Positions 29,592-38,795 of a stretch of 64,000 bases of DNA are shown here, one piece after another; positions within the stretch are counted from its first letter, which is position 1; the number at the start of each line of letters is the position of its first letter. Both the position numbers and the translations under genes were made by a program. This stretch comes from an uncultured Opitutaceae bacterium (GTDB lineage: Bacteria > Verrucomicrobiota > Verrucomicrobiia > Opitutales > Opitutaceae). Where the stretch lies: positions 26,588 to 90,587 of the forward strand of contig CALFNN010000048.1 in assembly GCA_937902925.1 (NCBI GenBank), in the 5' to 3' direction. Under the pieces are notes generated by a model that saw only the letters and a list, made by a program, of their open reading frames with translations, was not told the DNA's origin and did not search any database.

Positions 29592-31846
29592 CTTGGCGGC
29601 GGCACGGTGGCGGAGAGAAAACCGGAATCGACCAGGGCGGACAGGCCGGCCGCGAGGAAGGCCGCCTGCTTTTCGCGCGCGGCCTCGTCGAAGTGGACGT
29701 GATCGACGAAGGCGGCGGGCACGAGCGGCAGCGAAAACGCATGCAGGTCGAGCGTGGGCACGCCGGCGGCGGCCATGACCTCGTCGGCGGCGCGGTTGTA
29801 GCGGTCCACGTCGGCGGCGAAGCGGTGGAATTTCTGGCAGCGCGCGTTGTGCACGCGGTCGATCACGGGGCTGATCCTCACCCAGACCACGCGGAGCCCG
29901 GTTGGTGCGGTCTCGGCGAGGATGGCACGCAGATTCGCGGCGTATTCGTCGAGGGGAACGCGCCGTTCGCCCGTGAGCGGGTCGGTGCGCAAATCGTGGA
30001 GGCCGCAGTTGAGGAGGAGAATGTCGGCGGCGATGGGATTTTGGACGCGGCGGCGGCGCAGGTATTCGAGCACCATCCGTGAATCGCCGCCATTGGCGCC
30101 CTTCGGGTCGTCCAGGTTCGTGCTGGTGCCCGTGGCGTCGTCCCGCTTGCGGTCGTAGCCGAAACGCGGGGCGACGAGTCGCTCGAACGCCGGCCCGTAG
30201 TCGATGGAAATGCTGTCGCCGACGACGAACACGCGGGGCCGCGCCGCGACGGGCGGGCCGATGGCCGGGAGCCGGCCGCGCTCGATCGGCGATGCGGCGT
30301 GAAGATCCGGGACGTCCGCGCAATGGTCGACGGTGAGCCCGCGGACGTTTTTCAAAACGAACACCGGCACGTCCGGCGCATGCGTCGCGGTGACGTGGCT
30401 GACGCGGATATCGGTGACATCGTCGAGGACGAACGGCGGACGCGCGTCACCGGTGGCCGTGCGCACGTCGATCGCGTGCAGCGTGACGCCGCGCAGGTGT
30501 CGCAGGAAGAAACCGTAGGCGGGCGTCCGGCGAAAATGAAAGGGTTCCGGATAGCCAGCCTCGAGTTCCTCGACCGCGCAGGCCGCGTCGTAGGCCGTGC
30601 CGCCGCCACGGAAGGCGAGGCGGATGTTGCTGAACGTAACGTCCTCGATCGGATGGCCCGGGATGCCGGAGATGAGGCAGCCGAGGCGGGGGTCGATGTC
30701 GCTGGCGGTGATGTTGCTGAGGACCACGCGGCGGACCACGCTGACCGGCGGCTGGCTGTAGCCGCGGCCGGGGCGGTTGCCAAGCCGGAGGAAGATCGGC
30801 GGGTTCGCGACATCGCGCAGCGTGAGGTTCGTGACGGTGATGTCCTCGAGGATCCCGCCGTCGACGGCCTCGAGGGCAAGGCCGCGGCAATATTCGAACA
30901 CGCAGTTCGAGATCGTGATGTTCTTGAAGCCGCCGAAGGACTCGGTGCCGAGCTTGATGCGCCCCGTCGGGCCGCCGTGGTTCGCGAGCGTGCCCGGCTG
31001 CGGGCCGAAGGCGAGCGCGCCGGTCGCGCCCGCCGGGGCGGGCCGCGTGAAATCGGTGCGCCGCTGGCGGGTGCCGTCGAGCAGCGTGCCGAGATCGTAG
31101 CCGCTGACGAAGCAGTTGGTGATGGTGACGTTTTCGGTGGCGCGGGCATAGCCGAGCGCGGCGCTGCTTTTCAGGCAGATGCCGTCGTCGAACGGCGAGT
31201 TCACGCTGCAATTCGAGATGCGCACGTTGCGGCAGCCGTCGAAGTCCATGCCGTCGCGTTGCGTGTCGATTGTCACGTGATCGACCGTGAGATTGTCGGT
31301 GCCGCTGGCGAGGATCGCGAAGTGGCCGCCCTGCAGGAGGGAAAAATCGCGGAGCAGGACGTTGCGGCAGTCCTTCAGGGCGATGCCCTTGTTGCCGGCG
31401 CCTGCGGGCACGCTCGGCGTGCGAACGAGGCTCTTGCCGAAGATCCGGCCGGGGCCGACGATCGCGATGTCCTCGAGCCCCACGCCGGAAATCAGGCTGT
31501 TGCGCCAGTGGCTGTTGCCGAAATGCGAAAGCTTCTGCGCATCCGGCGCGGTCTCGGGCTCCGGGGGATCGAAGGGATGGCGCTCGTAGGGCGCCGCCTC
31601 CAGGACGGCGCCCGGGCCCAGCGAGAGCGTGATCCGGCTCTGCAACCGGAGCGAAGCGGAAAGGTAGGTGCCGGCGGAAAGGTGGACGACGCCGCCGCCG
31701 GCGGCGTGCGCGGCGTCGATGGCCCGCTGGATGGCCGGGGAGTCGAGCGTGGAGCCGTCGGCGGCGGCACCGAAGGTTTTGACGTCGAAGATTCCGTCCG
31801 GCGGCGGAGATGTGGCGGCGGAATGAGGAGCGGGATCGGGCAACAT
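29588..31846 (-). CDS. GH28-like beta-helix glycosidase fused to an SGNH/GDSL hydrolase
   Basis: A 752-aa two-domain enzyme. Residues about 15-520 form a right-handed beta-helix of the pectinase type: FDVKTFGAAADG at the N terminus, the paired acids in SPFDDGICLKSS (about 218-230) and the RIK motif (GRIKLG, about 295), as in GH28. The usual GHG segment is not recognisable. From about 530 an SGNH esterase domain follows, with GDSISIDYG (nucleophile Ser), LNCGLHDL and DHVHFD. The pairing suggests glycosidic cleavage plus deacetylation of an acetylated uronate-type oligosaccharide. I see no signal peptide, so it probably works in the cytoplasm on imported material. ATG 31846 is preferred over a TTG at 31909. 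A regulatory site lies 88 bases upstream. Confidence 0.86.
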   Translation of the reverse strand: MLPDPAPHSAATSPPPDGIFDVKTFGAAADGSTLDSPAIQRAIDAAHAAGGGVVHLSAGTYLSASLRLQSRITLSLGPGAVLEAAPYERHPFDPPEPETAPDAQKLSHFGNSHWRNSLISGVGLEDIAIVGPGRIFGKSLVRTPSVPAGAGNKGIALKDCRNVLLRDFSLLQGGHFAILASGTDNLTVDHVTIDTQRDGMDFDGCRNVRISNCSVNSPFDDGICLKSSAALGYARATENVTITNCFVSGYDLGTLLDGTRQRRTDFTRPAPAGATGALAFGPQPGTLANHGGPTGRIKLGTESFGGFKNITISNCVFEYCRGLALEAVDGGILEDITVTNLTLRDVANPPIFLRLGNRPGRGYSQPPVSVVRRVVLSNITASDIDPRLGCLISGIPGHPIEDVTFSNIRLAFRGGGTAYDAACAVEELEAGYPEPFHFRRTPAYGFFLRHLRGVTLHAIDVRTATGDARPPFVLDDVTDIRVSHVTATHAPDVPVFVLKNVRGLTVDHCADVPDLHAASPIERGRLPAIGPPVAARPRVFVVGDSISIDYGPAFERLVAPRFGYDRKRDDATGTSTNLDDPKGANGGDSRMVLEYLRRRRVQNPIAADILLLNCGLHDLRTDPLTGERRVPLDEYAANLRAILAETAPTGLRVVWVRISPVIDRVHNARCQKFHRFAADVDRYNRAADEVMAAAGVPTLDLHAFSLPLVPAAFVDHVHFDEAAREKQAAFLAAGLSALVDSGFLSATVPPPR

Positions 31847-31933
31847 CGGAAAAAAGGTGGGAAGGGGCCAACGGCGGGTCGAACCGTTCCGACACGATTT
31901 GGGTTTCAACGGCTCTACAGAAGCGACGGGAAA

Positions 31934-31947
31934 CTTATACGAATAGA
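31934..31947 (-). promoter_or_regulatory. Putative LacI-regulon element, site A
   Basis: Read on the minus strand the element is TCTATTCGTATAAG, 12 of 14 matches to the consensus CTTATYYGWATAAG derived from the eight copies in this window. It lies 87 bases before the start of the GH28/SGNH gene, in the 116-base gap after the SDR gene, and suggests a second promoter inside the long minus-strand operon. Confidence 0.6.
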
Positions 31948-31962
31948 ATAAATCGCGAATTG

Positions 31963-32736
31963 CTAAAAACTATCGGCGGCTCCGCCGTCGACGGGCAGGA
32001 CGACGCCGGTGACGAACCGGGCGGCGGGTGAGGCGAGATAGACGGCAGCCCAGCCGATGTCGTCGGGGTCGCCGAAGCGGGCGAGCGGCGTGCGACCAAG
32101 AATCCTGGCCTTGCGTGCCGGGTCGCCGCTCAACGCACGGTCGAGCATCTCGGACGCGATCCAGCCGGGCGCAATCGCGTTGACCCGGACGCCGTGCGGT
32201 CCCCATTCGGTCGAGAGCGTGCGCACGATGCCGAGATAGGCGCTCTTCGCGGCCGAGTAGGCGACGACGGCTGGCATGCCGATCAGGGCCGTCATCGACG
32301 CCGTGAAGAGGATGCAACCGGATTTGCGCTCCACCATGCGGCGGCCGACCTCGCGGGTGAGGGCGAAGGCCCCGGACACGTGCGTTTCCAGCACGCCGGC
32401 GAATTCGGCGTCGCTCGTCTGCACCGCGGGTTTTTTCAGATGCACGCCGGCGTTGTTGATCAGGATCGTGACGGGACCGGCGAGCTGCCCGGCGGCGGCG
32501 GCGAGCGCGGGCACGGTCGCGAGCTTCGTGATGTCGCCCGCCAGCGGGAAGGCGCCGGCGCCGAGGGCGGCGCAGGCCTTTGCGAGTTCGTTCTCGCGCC
32601 GGCCCACCAGCACCACTTTTGCGCCCGTGGCGACGAGGCAGCGCGCCATGCCGAAGCCGAGGCCGGTGCCGCCGCCGGTGATGAGCGCGGTCTGGCCGGT
32701 GAGATCGAACGCGGCGGTGGGTGAGGGAAGATTCAT
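31963..32736 (-). CDS. Short-chain dehydrogenase/reductase, KduD/gluconate-5-dehydrogenase-like
   Basis: A 257-aa classical SDR with the cofactor motif [12 protein letters not shown], the catalytic Ser region FTASMTAL and YSAAK (catalytic Tyr and Lys). The closing PGWIASEM and GGAADSF segments fit sugar-acid dehydrogenases such as 2-deoxy-gluconate 3-dehydrogenase and gluconate 5-dehydrogenase. It is the fourth gene after the divergent promoter, and its ATG overlaps the UxaA-type stop by 4 bases. In a pathway that dehydrates an aldonate or uronate, it could interconvert a keto-deoxy acid; the substrate is inferred only from context. Confidence 0.9.
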   Translation of the reverse strand: MNLPSPTAAFDLTGQTALITGGGTGLGFGMARCLVATGAKVVLVGRRENELAKACAALGAGAFPLAGDITKLATVPALAAAAGQLAGPVTILINNAGVHLKKPAVQTSDAEFAGVLETHVSGAFALTREVGRRMVERKSGCILFTASMTALIGMPAVVAYSAAKSAYLGIVRTLSTEWGPHGVRVNAIAPGWIASEMLDRALSGDPARKARILGRTPLARFGDPDDIGWAAVYLASPAARFVTGVVLPVDGGAADSF

Positions 32737-33956
32737 GCGCGGCAGCCGGCGGCGAGCGCCGGCGTTTCCTGGTGCTTATACATGATGAAATACTCGCGGT
32801 GGCCGAGGCGTTCCGGTTTGCTCGGTTCGCCGCGCGCAATCCGGACGATGAGGTCGCCGAGTTCGTGTCCCGCCTGCGCGAGCGTCAGATCGCCGTCGAG
32901 GACGCGGCCGGCGTTGAAGTCCATGTCCTCCTCCATTGCGCGAAAGGTCGCGCGGTTGCCGGTGACCTTGACGAGCGGTGCGACCGGGCTGCCGATGACG
33001 CTGCCGCGACCGGTGACGAAAAGAACGATCTGCGCGCCCGCGCTGATGAGGTCCATGATGCCCTCGGTGTCGTTGGGATTGGTATAGCCGAACTGCATGA
33101 AGTGCGCGTCGGGCACGCTGTCCATGATCCAGAGACCGGGACCGCGCGGCGCCTCGGCGACGCGAATCACGCCCTGGATCGGCCGCGTGCCGCCCTTCGC
33201 GAAGGCGCCGAGACTTTTTTCTTCGATCGTCGTGAGGCCGCCGGCGAAGTTTCCCGGCGACACGGAATACTGGCGGACCTCGCGGCAATAGCGCTCGGCC
33301 TTCGCATACGCGGCGGCGAGTTGTTCAGTCGCGCCGGCGTGGGCGGCGCGCGCCAGCAGGTGTGCGCGCAGGCCGATCATCTCGACGGTCTCCTCGAAGA
33401 TCGCGCGGCCGCCGGCGTCGACGAGCAGATCGAAAAACGCGCCGACGGCCGGGTTGCCGGCGAGACCCGAGGTGCCGTCCGACCCGCCGCATTCCGCGCC
33501 GACCGTGAGATCGGCGGGCCCCATCGCGACGCGCGGGGTATCGGCGCGGATCTGCGTGCGCAGCCGCCGGGCAAGGTCCTTGCCCGCGGCCACGGATTTG
33601 CCCGTGCCGCCGAGTTGCTGGATGAAAAACCACTCGGCAGGCCGGCCCGACGCGCGGACGACCTGCGCGATCTTTTCCGGCTGCGTGTATTCGCAGCCGA
33701 GCCCGACCGAGAGGACGGCGCCGATGTTCGGGTGCCGCGCGAGCGCGAGCATGAGCCGGATGGCGTAGGCGTTGTCGTAGCAGCCGGGAAATCCGATGAC
33801 GTGGACGTCGTCCTCGCCGGCGGCGATGGCGTGCGCGACGTGCTGGGCGCACTCGACGGTGTAGACGACGAGGACAAGGTTGCGGATGCCTTTGCGGCCG
33901 TCGGGACGCAGGTAACCGGTCCAACTGGCAGCGGAGAAAGCGGCGGCGTCAGACAT
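32733..33956 (-). CDS. UxaA-family dehydratase, large (C-terminal) subunit
   Basis: A 407-aa protein of the altronate/galactarate dehydratase and sulfolactate lyase family. It carries [13 protein letters not shown] at its N terminus, the [11 protein letters not shown] and LGCEYTQ cysteine segments, [18 protein letters not shown], and DMDFNAGR near the C terminus. These are the typical iron-dependent dehydratase motifs. It forms a two-subunit enzyme with the small SAF-domain protein encoded just upstream, with which it overlaps by 8 bases. It should dehydrate a sugar acid to a 2-keto-3-deoxy acid for the SDR that follows. Which acid is used cannot be told from the sequence. Confidence 0.92.
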   Translation of the reverse strand: MSDAAAFSAASWTGYLRPDGRKGIRNLVLVVYTVECAQHVAHAIAAGEDDVHVIGFPGCYDNAYAIRLMLALARHPNIGAVLSVGLGCEYTQPEKIAQVVRASGRPAEWFFIQQLGGTGKSVAAGKDLARRLRTQIRADTPRVAMGPADLTVGAECGGSDGTSGLAGNPAVGAFFDLLVDAGGRAIFEETVEMIGLRAHLLARAAHAGATEQLAAAYAKAERYCREVRQYSVSPGNFAGGLTTIEEKSLGAFAKGGTRPIQGVIRVAEAPRGPGLWIMDSVPDAHFMQFGYTNPNDTEGIMDLISAGAQIVLFVTGRGSVIGSPVAPLVKVTGNRATFRAMEEDMDFNAGRVLDGDLTLAQAGHELGDLIVRIARGEPSKPERLGHREYFIMYKHQETPALAAGCRA

Positions 33957-34287
33957 ACGCGGAATTCGTATCGCTCGGCGCGCCGGTCTGGCGATCGAGC
34001 GAGCTGGAGCGCTCGTCGAGATCGCTCGCGAGGTTGTGAAGATGCACCCACGCGCCGCGCGCGACCGGCTGAGTCGCCCGGCCGATCGGCGCGCCGAACT
34101 TCACGACCGCGGCGCCAGATGCCAGATCTACGAGGGCGATCTTGTGCCCGCGGGCGATCGCTTCGCGGGCGGGAATTTCGCGGAGTCCGGCGACGGAGCC
34201 CGTGAGCGTCACCGGGCCGGCGGGGGCGTCGTCGAGGAGCGTCGCGACATTGTCGGCGGGGTGAATTTGGAATGCACGCGGAGGCAT
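33949..34287 (-). CDS. UxaA-family dehydratase, small (SAF-domain) subunit
   Basis: A 112-aa SAF-fold protein. It matches the N-terminal domain of altronate dehydratase: [36 protein letters not shown] and a closing WVHLHNL. In single-chain UxaA this domain precedes the catalytic part; here it is a separate gene overlapping the large subunit, as in sulfolactate lyase (SuyA/SuyB) and some sugar-acid dehydratases. It follows the RraA-like gene after 14 bases. Confidence 0.9.
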   Translation of the reverse strand: MPPRAFQIHPADNVATLLDDAPAGPVTLTGSVAGLREIPAREAIARGHKIALVDLASGAAVVKFGAPIGRATQPVARGAWVHLHNLASDLDERSSSLDRQTGAPSDTNSAYV

Positions 34288-34301
34288 GGCGGGGCGCCGG
34301 T

Positions 34302-34970
34302 TCAGAGGATGCCGAACTTCTTGAAGGCGGCGGTGGCGCGCATGCCGCCATCGATCGCCTTGCGGACGAGTTTTTCACCGCGCGCCTTGGCGAGGGCGCG
34401 GGTGATGACGTCGCGCTCGACGGCGCGCGGGACGATGACAACGCCGTCCAAGTCGCCGAAAACCAGGTCGCCCGGCTCGATCCACACGCCACCGATTTCA
34501 ATCGCACAACGGAAGGCGGCGACGGCGGTTCGCACGGACGAATCCTGCGCGTAGCGTCCGCGGCTGAACACGGGCCAGTTCTGCTCGAGGACCTTCGGGG
34601 TGTCGCGATGAAAGCCATCGATCACGGCGCCGGCCGCGCCGCGCTTCCGAGCGGCGGCCGTGAGCAGTTCACCCCAATACGCGCAGCGCAGGGCGCCGCC
34701 GCCGGCGACATAGACCTCGCGCGGCTTCAGGTCGTCGAGCGCCTCGGTCAGCAACCCGAACGGCTTTTTCTGCGGGCCGTGGACATCGATCATGAGGACG
34801 GGCATCGCCCGGCCGACGACCATCATGTAGTCGCGGAGCGGCTGGACGGGCGCCGGCAGGAATTGGTGATAGCGGCCGAGCGCGTCGAGGATGTCGCCCA
34901 CGACGGGCGTGTAGAGTTCCCGCTGGATCAACGTGAACAGCTCGGGGTCGGATTTCCATTCGGGGGTCAT
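34302..34970 (-). CDS. RraA-like family protein (possible aldolase/demethylmenaquinone-methyltransferase-like fold)
   Basis: A 222-aa member of the RraA/HMG-aldolase fold family. Recognisable parts are [12 protein letters not shown] near the N terminus, [31 protein letters not shown] (the conserved Gly/Asp loop binding the divalent metal and keto acid in aldolase members) and [15 protein letters not shown]. Relatives include 4-hydroxy-4-methyl-2-oxoglutarate aldolase and the RNase E inhibitor RraA. As first gene of a catabolic operon beside a dehydratase, a retro-aldol or lyase role on a keto acid is more likely than RNase control. It is transcribed divergently from the first TonB-dependent receptor gene; an element of the common 14-base motif lies 53 bases upstream. 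Confidence 0.88.
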   Translation of the reverse strand: MTPEWKSDPELFTLIQRELYTPVVGDILDALGRYHQFLPAPVQPLRDYMMVVGRAMPVLMIDVHGPQKKPFGLLTEALDDLKPREVYVAGGGALRCAYWGELLTAAARKRGAAGAVIDGFHRDTPKVLEQNWPVFSRGRYAQDSSVRTAVAAFRCAIEIGGVWIEPGDLVFGDLDGVVIVPRAVERDVITRALAKARGEKLVRKAIDGGMRATAAFKKFGIL

Positions 34971-35023
34971 CGGTGGTGCCGGCAGGATTCGCGCATCGCC
35001 GGGCCGGCGAAAGCGACGGTTGG

Positions 35024-35037
35024 CTTATTCAAATAAG
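35024..35037 (-). promoter_or_regulatory. Putative LacI-regulon element, site B
   Basis: The element has perfectly complementary arms CTTATT and AATAAG around two centre bases; on the minus strand it reads CTTATTTGAATAAG, a full consensus match. It lies 53 bases before the RraA-like gene in the 260-base divergent region that also holds site C. Confidence 0.72.
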
Positions 35038-35100
35038 AGCGAGCGCCCGGGCGACGACCGGCGCAAGGTCCAGGAGGCCGTGGTGAAATCCGCGGCGGGC

Positions 35101-35114
35101 CTTATTCGTATAAA
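35101..35114 (+). promoter_or_regulatory. Putative LacI-regulon element, site C
   Basis: CTTATTCGTATAAA matches 13 of 14 consensus positions. It lies 116 bases before the ATG of the first TonB-dependent receptor. With site B it gives each arm of the divergent region its own element. Confidence 0.7.
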
Positions 35115-35230
35115 TGAGGCGGCGTTTGCCGTGGGGGCGTCGATCCGGAGAGTCGCCCGCCCAAGGCAAGAAAGCCGGCAACCCAGCTGTATTTCCGTTC
35201 CCCCCAGTTCCCCGCCCACAGCCCTACACC

Positions 35231-38200
35231 ATGAAATCGCCCTGTTCGAACCGGTTCGTTCCCTGTCCGTCGCGCCTCCTGTTTCTCGCGCTGACGTCCC
35301 TCTGCCTTTGCTCGCTGCCGCTCCGCGGCCAGGCTCCGGCGCGGCCCGCCACCCCGGCGGAGCTGGCGCGTTACGACACGAATCACAATGGCGTGCTCGA
35401 CCCCGCCGAAAAGGCGGCCGAGACCGACGACGAGGCGAAGCGGGCGAAAACCGCCGGCGAGCAAGCCGACTCGCTGGTGGTCCTTTCGCCGTTCGAGGTG
35501 ACGGGCGAGAACACGCGCGGCTATTATGCCGCGAACACGATGTCGGGCACGCGCCTCAATACGAAACTGGAGGACCTGGCCTCCTCGATCAGCATCGTGA
35601 CCAAGGAGCAGATGCAGGACTTCGCGCTCCTCGATATGAACGACATCTTCTCCTACGAGGTGAGCACGGAGGGCACGGGCAACTACACCGATTTTCTCGT
35701 CGATCGCCGCGGCAACGTGGCGGACAACATCTCCGACAATCCCGTGGGCGCGAACCGCATCCGCGGCGTCGGCCCGGCGAACACCGCCTTCGGCAACTTC
35801 CAGACGAGCGGCCGCACGCCGATCGATCCGACGATGCTGGAGAGCGTCGAGATCAGCCGCGGTCCGAACTCCAATATCTTCGGGCTCGGCAACGCCGCCG
35901 GCACCGTGAACCTCGTCCCCGCCGCCGCCAATCTGTTCCGCAACCGCACCCAGGTCGAGTTCCGGGCCGACAGCTACGATGGCAATCGCGGCAGCCTGGA
36001 CATCAACCGGGTCCTGAAGAAGGGCGTCCTGGCCATCCGCGGCAGCGCGGTTTTCCAGCACGACGGATTCGAGCGCAAGCCGTCGGGCACCGACACGCAG
36101 CGCTACAACGCGATGGTGAAGTTTCAGCCGTTCAAGAACACGACGCTGCGCGCCGGCTACTACTATTACTACCTGAACGGCACGCGGGCGAACACGATCA
36201 CGCCCCGCGATGGGATCTCCTACTGGAAAAGCGTGGGCTCGCCCTCGTGGGATCCGTCGACGTTCACGCTCAAGCGCAATGGCGTCACGGTCGGCACCTA
36301 CACCGTCGGTGCGACGCTGCCCGACTACCTGGTGCAGTCGACGTTCGTCAACCACTCGCAGCTTTTCATCGACCAGTCGGGCCTGAACCTCTGGTCGGTT
36401 GGGCAAACCCCCTCGACCAGCAATCCCAATGCGCCCAACTCGTCGGACCGCTACCTCGAACCGGCGCCGTTTCCCGTCCGCACGAACCAGCCGCTCTTTG
36501 CCACCACGCCGGCGGTGTCCGACAAGTCGCTCTACGACTGGGACTCGATCAACCTGGGCGCGACGAACTTTGTCGACGATCGCGACAACCTGGCGACGGC
36601 CGAGCTGGAACAGATTTTCGTCCACACGCCGCGGCAGCTGCTGGCGGCGCAGCTCGGCTGGTTCCGCGAGGACGCGAAGCGCTACGACCGGAACCTGATC
36701 GGTTCCGCGGCGGGCGCGGGGGTGGCGGGCTATCTCAATGTCGACATCAACGAGCGCCTGCTCGACGGCACGCCGAATCCCTATTTCGGCCGGCCCTACA
36801 TCGGGGTCGCCGAGCCGCTCAGTGCGCGCGACAAGTTTCAAAACAACACGTATCGCGCGCAGGTCGTCTACGAGCTCGATTTCCGGCACGACGACGGCAA
36901 GCGGTCGTGGCTCGGCCAGCACCAGTTGTCGGGCTACTACGAGTTCAAGGATTCCACGACGCGGGTGTATCGTTACCGCGACGTGATCGGCGACGTGCAC
37001 TCCTGGCTGCCCGCGGGCAATCCGCGCGGCAACCAGGCCACGAACGCCGGCGCCACGATCGCGCGCGGCTATTTCCACTACTACCTTGGCGACAATGTCG
37101 GCAACAACGTCGACTACGCGCCCACGAGTTTCGCCTACGGGACCTATCCGTTCGTCTGGTATAACGGCAGCACCAAGCAGTGGGTGTCGGAGCCGGCAAC
37201 GTTGACCGAAGTGGCCTCGCAGGACAATTCCGGCGGCACGCAGAACCAGCGACGCGAACTCAAGACCGACGGCCTCGTGTTGCAGAGCCACCTCGTGCGC
37301 GACCGCGTCGTCACGACGTTCGGCCTGCGGCAGGACAAGAGCTACACGCTCTTCGGCGCGCCATCGAAACTCACGGCCGACGGCCTCGAGTTCGATTATC
37401 CCGCGACCAACGCGTGGGCCGGCGACTGGCTCGCACGCAGTGGGCGGACGAAAACCGCCGGCGTGGTGGTAAAGGTGCTGCCGTGGCTGAACTTCTACGC
37501 GAACAAGTCGGACAGTTTCCAGCCGACCACGCCGTCGCAGAACGTCCTGCGGCAGGAACTGCCGAATCCGCAGGGGAAGGGCGACGACTACGGCTTCACG
37601 CTGAATTTGTTCGGCGGCAAGCTGGTCGTGCGCGCGAACCAATACACGACGAAGCAGATCAATTCGCCTTACGGCCAGAGCGGCACGTTCGCCACGCGGC
37701 TCCTCGGGATCGATTTTGGCGCCTTCAATAACAACAAGACGGTCGCCGTCACCCGCCAGGCGACGCTGTGGGTCCAGGCCGCCGCCGCCGCCCGCGGCGA
37801 GACGCTGACGACCGACCAGGTCCAGGCCGAGGTCTACAAGGAGATGCAACTGACCGCGGACGACCTCGCGGCGTTTCAGCGGCTGCCGATCACGGACATC
37901 TCGGACATCACGGGCAAGGGGAAGGAAATCGAAATCAACTACAACCCGAACCAGTTTTGGACGGTGAAGTTGAACATCGCCCAACAGAAGGCGATCGACT
38001 CGAACCTCTCGCCGGCGCTCCTCGCGTGGGGCAACCAGCGGATCCCGGTGTGGCAATCGCTGATCGATGCGCGCACGGGGAAGAACTATTGGACCACGGA
38101 CTACGGCGGGGGCAACGGCACGCCGGAGCAGTTTTACGCGAACCAGGTCCTGACGCCGGTCCGCCTCGCCCAGGCCACCGAGGGCCAGTCGCGGCCGCAG

Positions 38201-38596
38201 GTGCGCGAATACCGCATCAACGCGAGCACGAACCTGCAACTGGGCGCGCTCACGGAGAACGCGATCCTCAAGCGCTTCAACATCGGCGGCGCCGCGCGGT
38301 GGGAGAGCCAGGGTGCGATCGGCTACTATGGGCTGCAGCAACTGCCCGCCTCGATCACCGATCTCGATCCGACGCGGCCCATCTGGGACAAGGCGCACCT
38401 GTATCTCGACGCCTTCGTCGGCTATCGCACGCGGCTCTTCCACGACAAGGTCGGCGCGAAGTTCCAGTTGAACGTGCGCAACCTGAACGAGGGCGGCCGC
38501 CTCCAGCCCCTGGCGGCTTTCCCCGATGGCACGGCGAACAGCTTCCGCATCATCGACCCGCGCCAGTTCATCTTCAGCGCGACGTTCGATCTTTGA
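35231..38596 (+). CDS. TonB-dependent outer-membrane receptor with N-terminal EF-hand loop
   Basis: A 1121-aa receptor. A signal peptide (hydrophobic LLFLALTSLCLCSLPL, likely cut near RGQ) is followed by a calcium-type EF-hand loop at residues 49-60 (DTNHNGVLDPAE). Then come the Opitutaceae-style segment VVLSPFEVTGENTRGYY, a plug domain (SSISIVTKEQMQDFAL, VEISRGPNSNIFGLGNAAG) and a long beta-barrel ending in FIFSATFDL, a typical aromatic-rich outer-membrane terminus. It should take up an oligosaccharide or other large nutrient using TonB energy. The start was placed at the ATG before the signal peptide; the leader is C-rich without a Shine-Dalgarno. A strong hairpin follows the stop. Confidence 0.93.
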   Translation: MKSPCSNRFVPCPSRLLFLALTSLCLCSLPLRGQAPARPATPAELARYDTNHNGVLDPAEKAAETDDEAKRAKTAGEQADSLVVLSPFEVTGENTRGYYAANTMSGTRLNTKLEDLASSISIVTKEQMQDFALLDMNDIFSYEVSTEGTGNYTDFLVDRRGNVADNISDNPVGANRIRGVGPANTAFGNFQTSGRTPIDPTMLESVEISRGPNSNIFGLGNAAGTVNLVPAAANLFRNRTQVEFRADSYDGNRGSLDINRVLKKGVLAIRGSAVFQHDGFERKPSGTDTQRYNAMVKFQPFKNTTLRAGYYYYYLNGTRANTITPRDGISYWKSVGSPSWDPSTFTLKRNGVTVGTYTVGATLPDYLVQSTFVNHSQLFIDQSGLNLWSVGQTPSTSNPNAPNSSDRYLEPAPFPVRTNQPLFATTPAVSDKSLYDWDSINLGATNFVDDRDNLATAELEQIFVHTPRQLLAAQLGWFREDAKRYDRNLIGSAAGAGVAGYLNVDINERLLDGTPNPYFGRPYIGVAEPLSARDKFQNNTYRAQVVYELDFRHDDGKRSWLGQHQLSGYYEFKDSTTRVYRYRDVIGDVHSWLPAGNPRGNQATNAGATIARGYFHYYLGDNVGNNVDYAPTSFAYGTYPFVWYNGSTKQWVSEPATLTEVASQDNSGGTQNQRRELKTDGLVLQSHLVRDRVVTTFGLRQDKSYTLFGAPSKLTADGLEFDYPATNAWAGDWLARSGRTKTAGVVVKVLPWLNFYANKSDSFQPTTPSQNVLRQELPNPQGKGDDYGFTLNLFGGKLVVRANQYTTKQINSPYGQSGTFATRLLGIDFGAFNNNKTVAVTRQATLWVQAAAAARGETLTTDQVQAEVYKEMQLTADDLAAFQRLPITDISDITGKGKEIEINYNPNQFWTVKLNIAQQKAIDSNLSPALLAWGNQRIPVWQSLIDARTGKNYWTTDYGGGNGTPEQFYANQVLTPVRLAQATEGQSRPQVREYRINASTNLQLGALTENAILKRFNIGGAARWESQGAIGYYGLQQLPASITDLDPTRPIWDKAHLYLDAFVGYRTRLFHDKVGAKFQLNVRNLNEGGRLQPLAAFPDGTANSFRIIDPRQFIFSATFDL

Positions 38597-38600
38597 GTGC

Positions 38601-38628
38601 CGCGCCGCGGGAAAAACTTCGCGGCGCG
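38601..38628 (+). terminator. GC-rich hairpin after the receptor gene
   Basis: The 9-base arms CGCGCCGCG (38601-38609) and CGCGGCGCG (38620-38628) are perfectly complementary around a 10-base A-rich loop, starting 5 bases after the receptor stop. No T-run follows, so it may act as a transcript-stabilising or attenuating hairpin and not as a classical intrinsic terminator. Confidence 0.45.
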
Positions 38629-38711
38629 CGGCGAGCAATCGTTTCGATGCCGGCCGCCTGCTGGTGCGGGCGGTCGATCGCGGTGCCATTTTCGCGGCGT
38701 GTGACCACAAA

Positions 38712-38725
38712 TCTATCTGTATCGA
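38712..38725 (+). promoter_or_regulatory. Putative LacI-regulon element, site D
   Basis: TCTATCTGTATCGA keeps the core TATCTGTAT but has weak outer arms. It lies 70 bases before the first giant beta-helix gene, so that gene probably has its own promoter downstream of the receptor hairpin. Confidence 0.5.
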
Positions 38726-38795
38726 CCGGGCCGGCGTTGAGCGGTCCCAGCCGATTCCCCGAGCGTTCGCGCTCCCTTCGGTATCCCCGTTCCCC

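Noticed and set aside
31847..31909. A TTG start at 31909 extending the GH28/SGNH protein by 21 residues
   Set aside because: The added residues are basic and give no signal peptide; the ATG at 31846 gives a more ordinary N terminus and leaves the regulatory element clear.
32775..32788. CTTATACATGATGA, similar to the regulon element
   Set aside because: It lies inside the UxaA-type coding sequence, lacks the YYGWAT core and has no gene start downstream.
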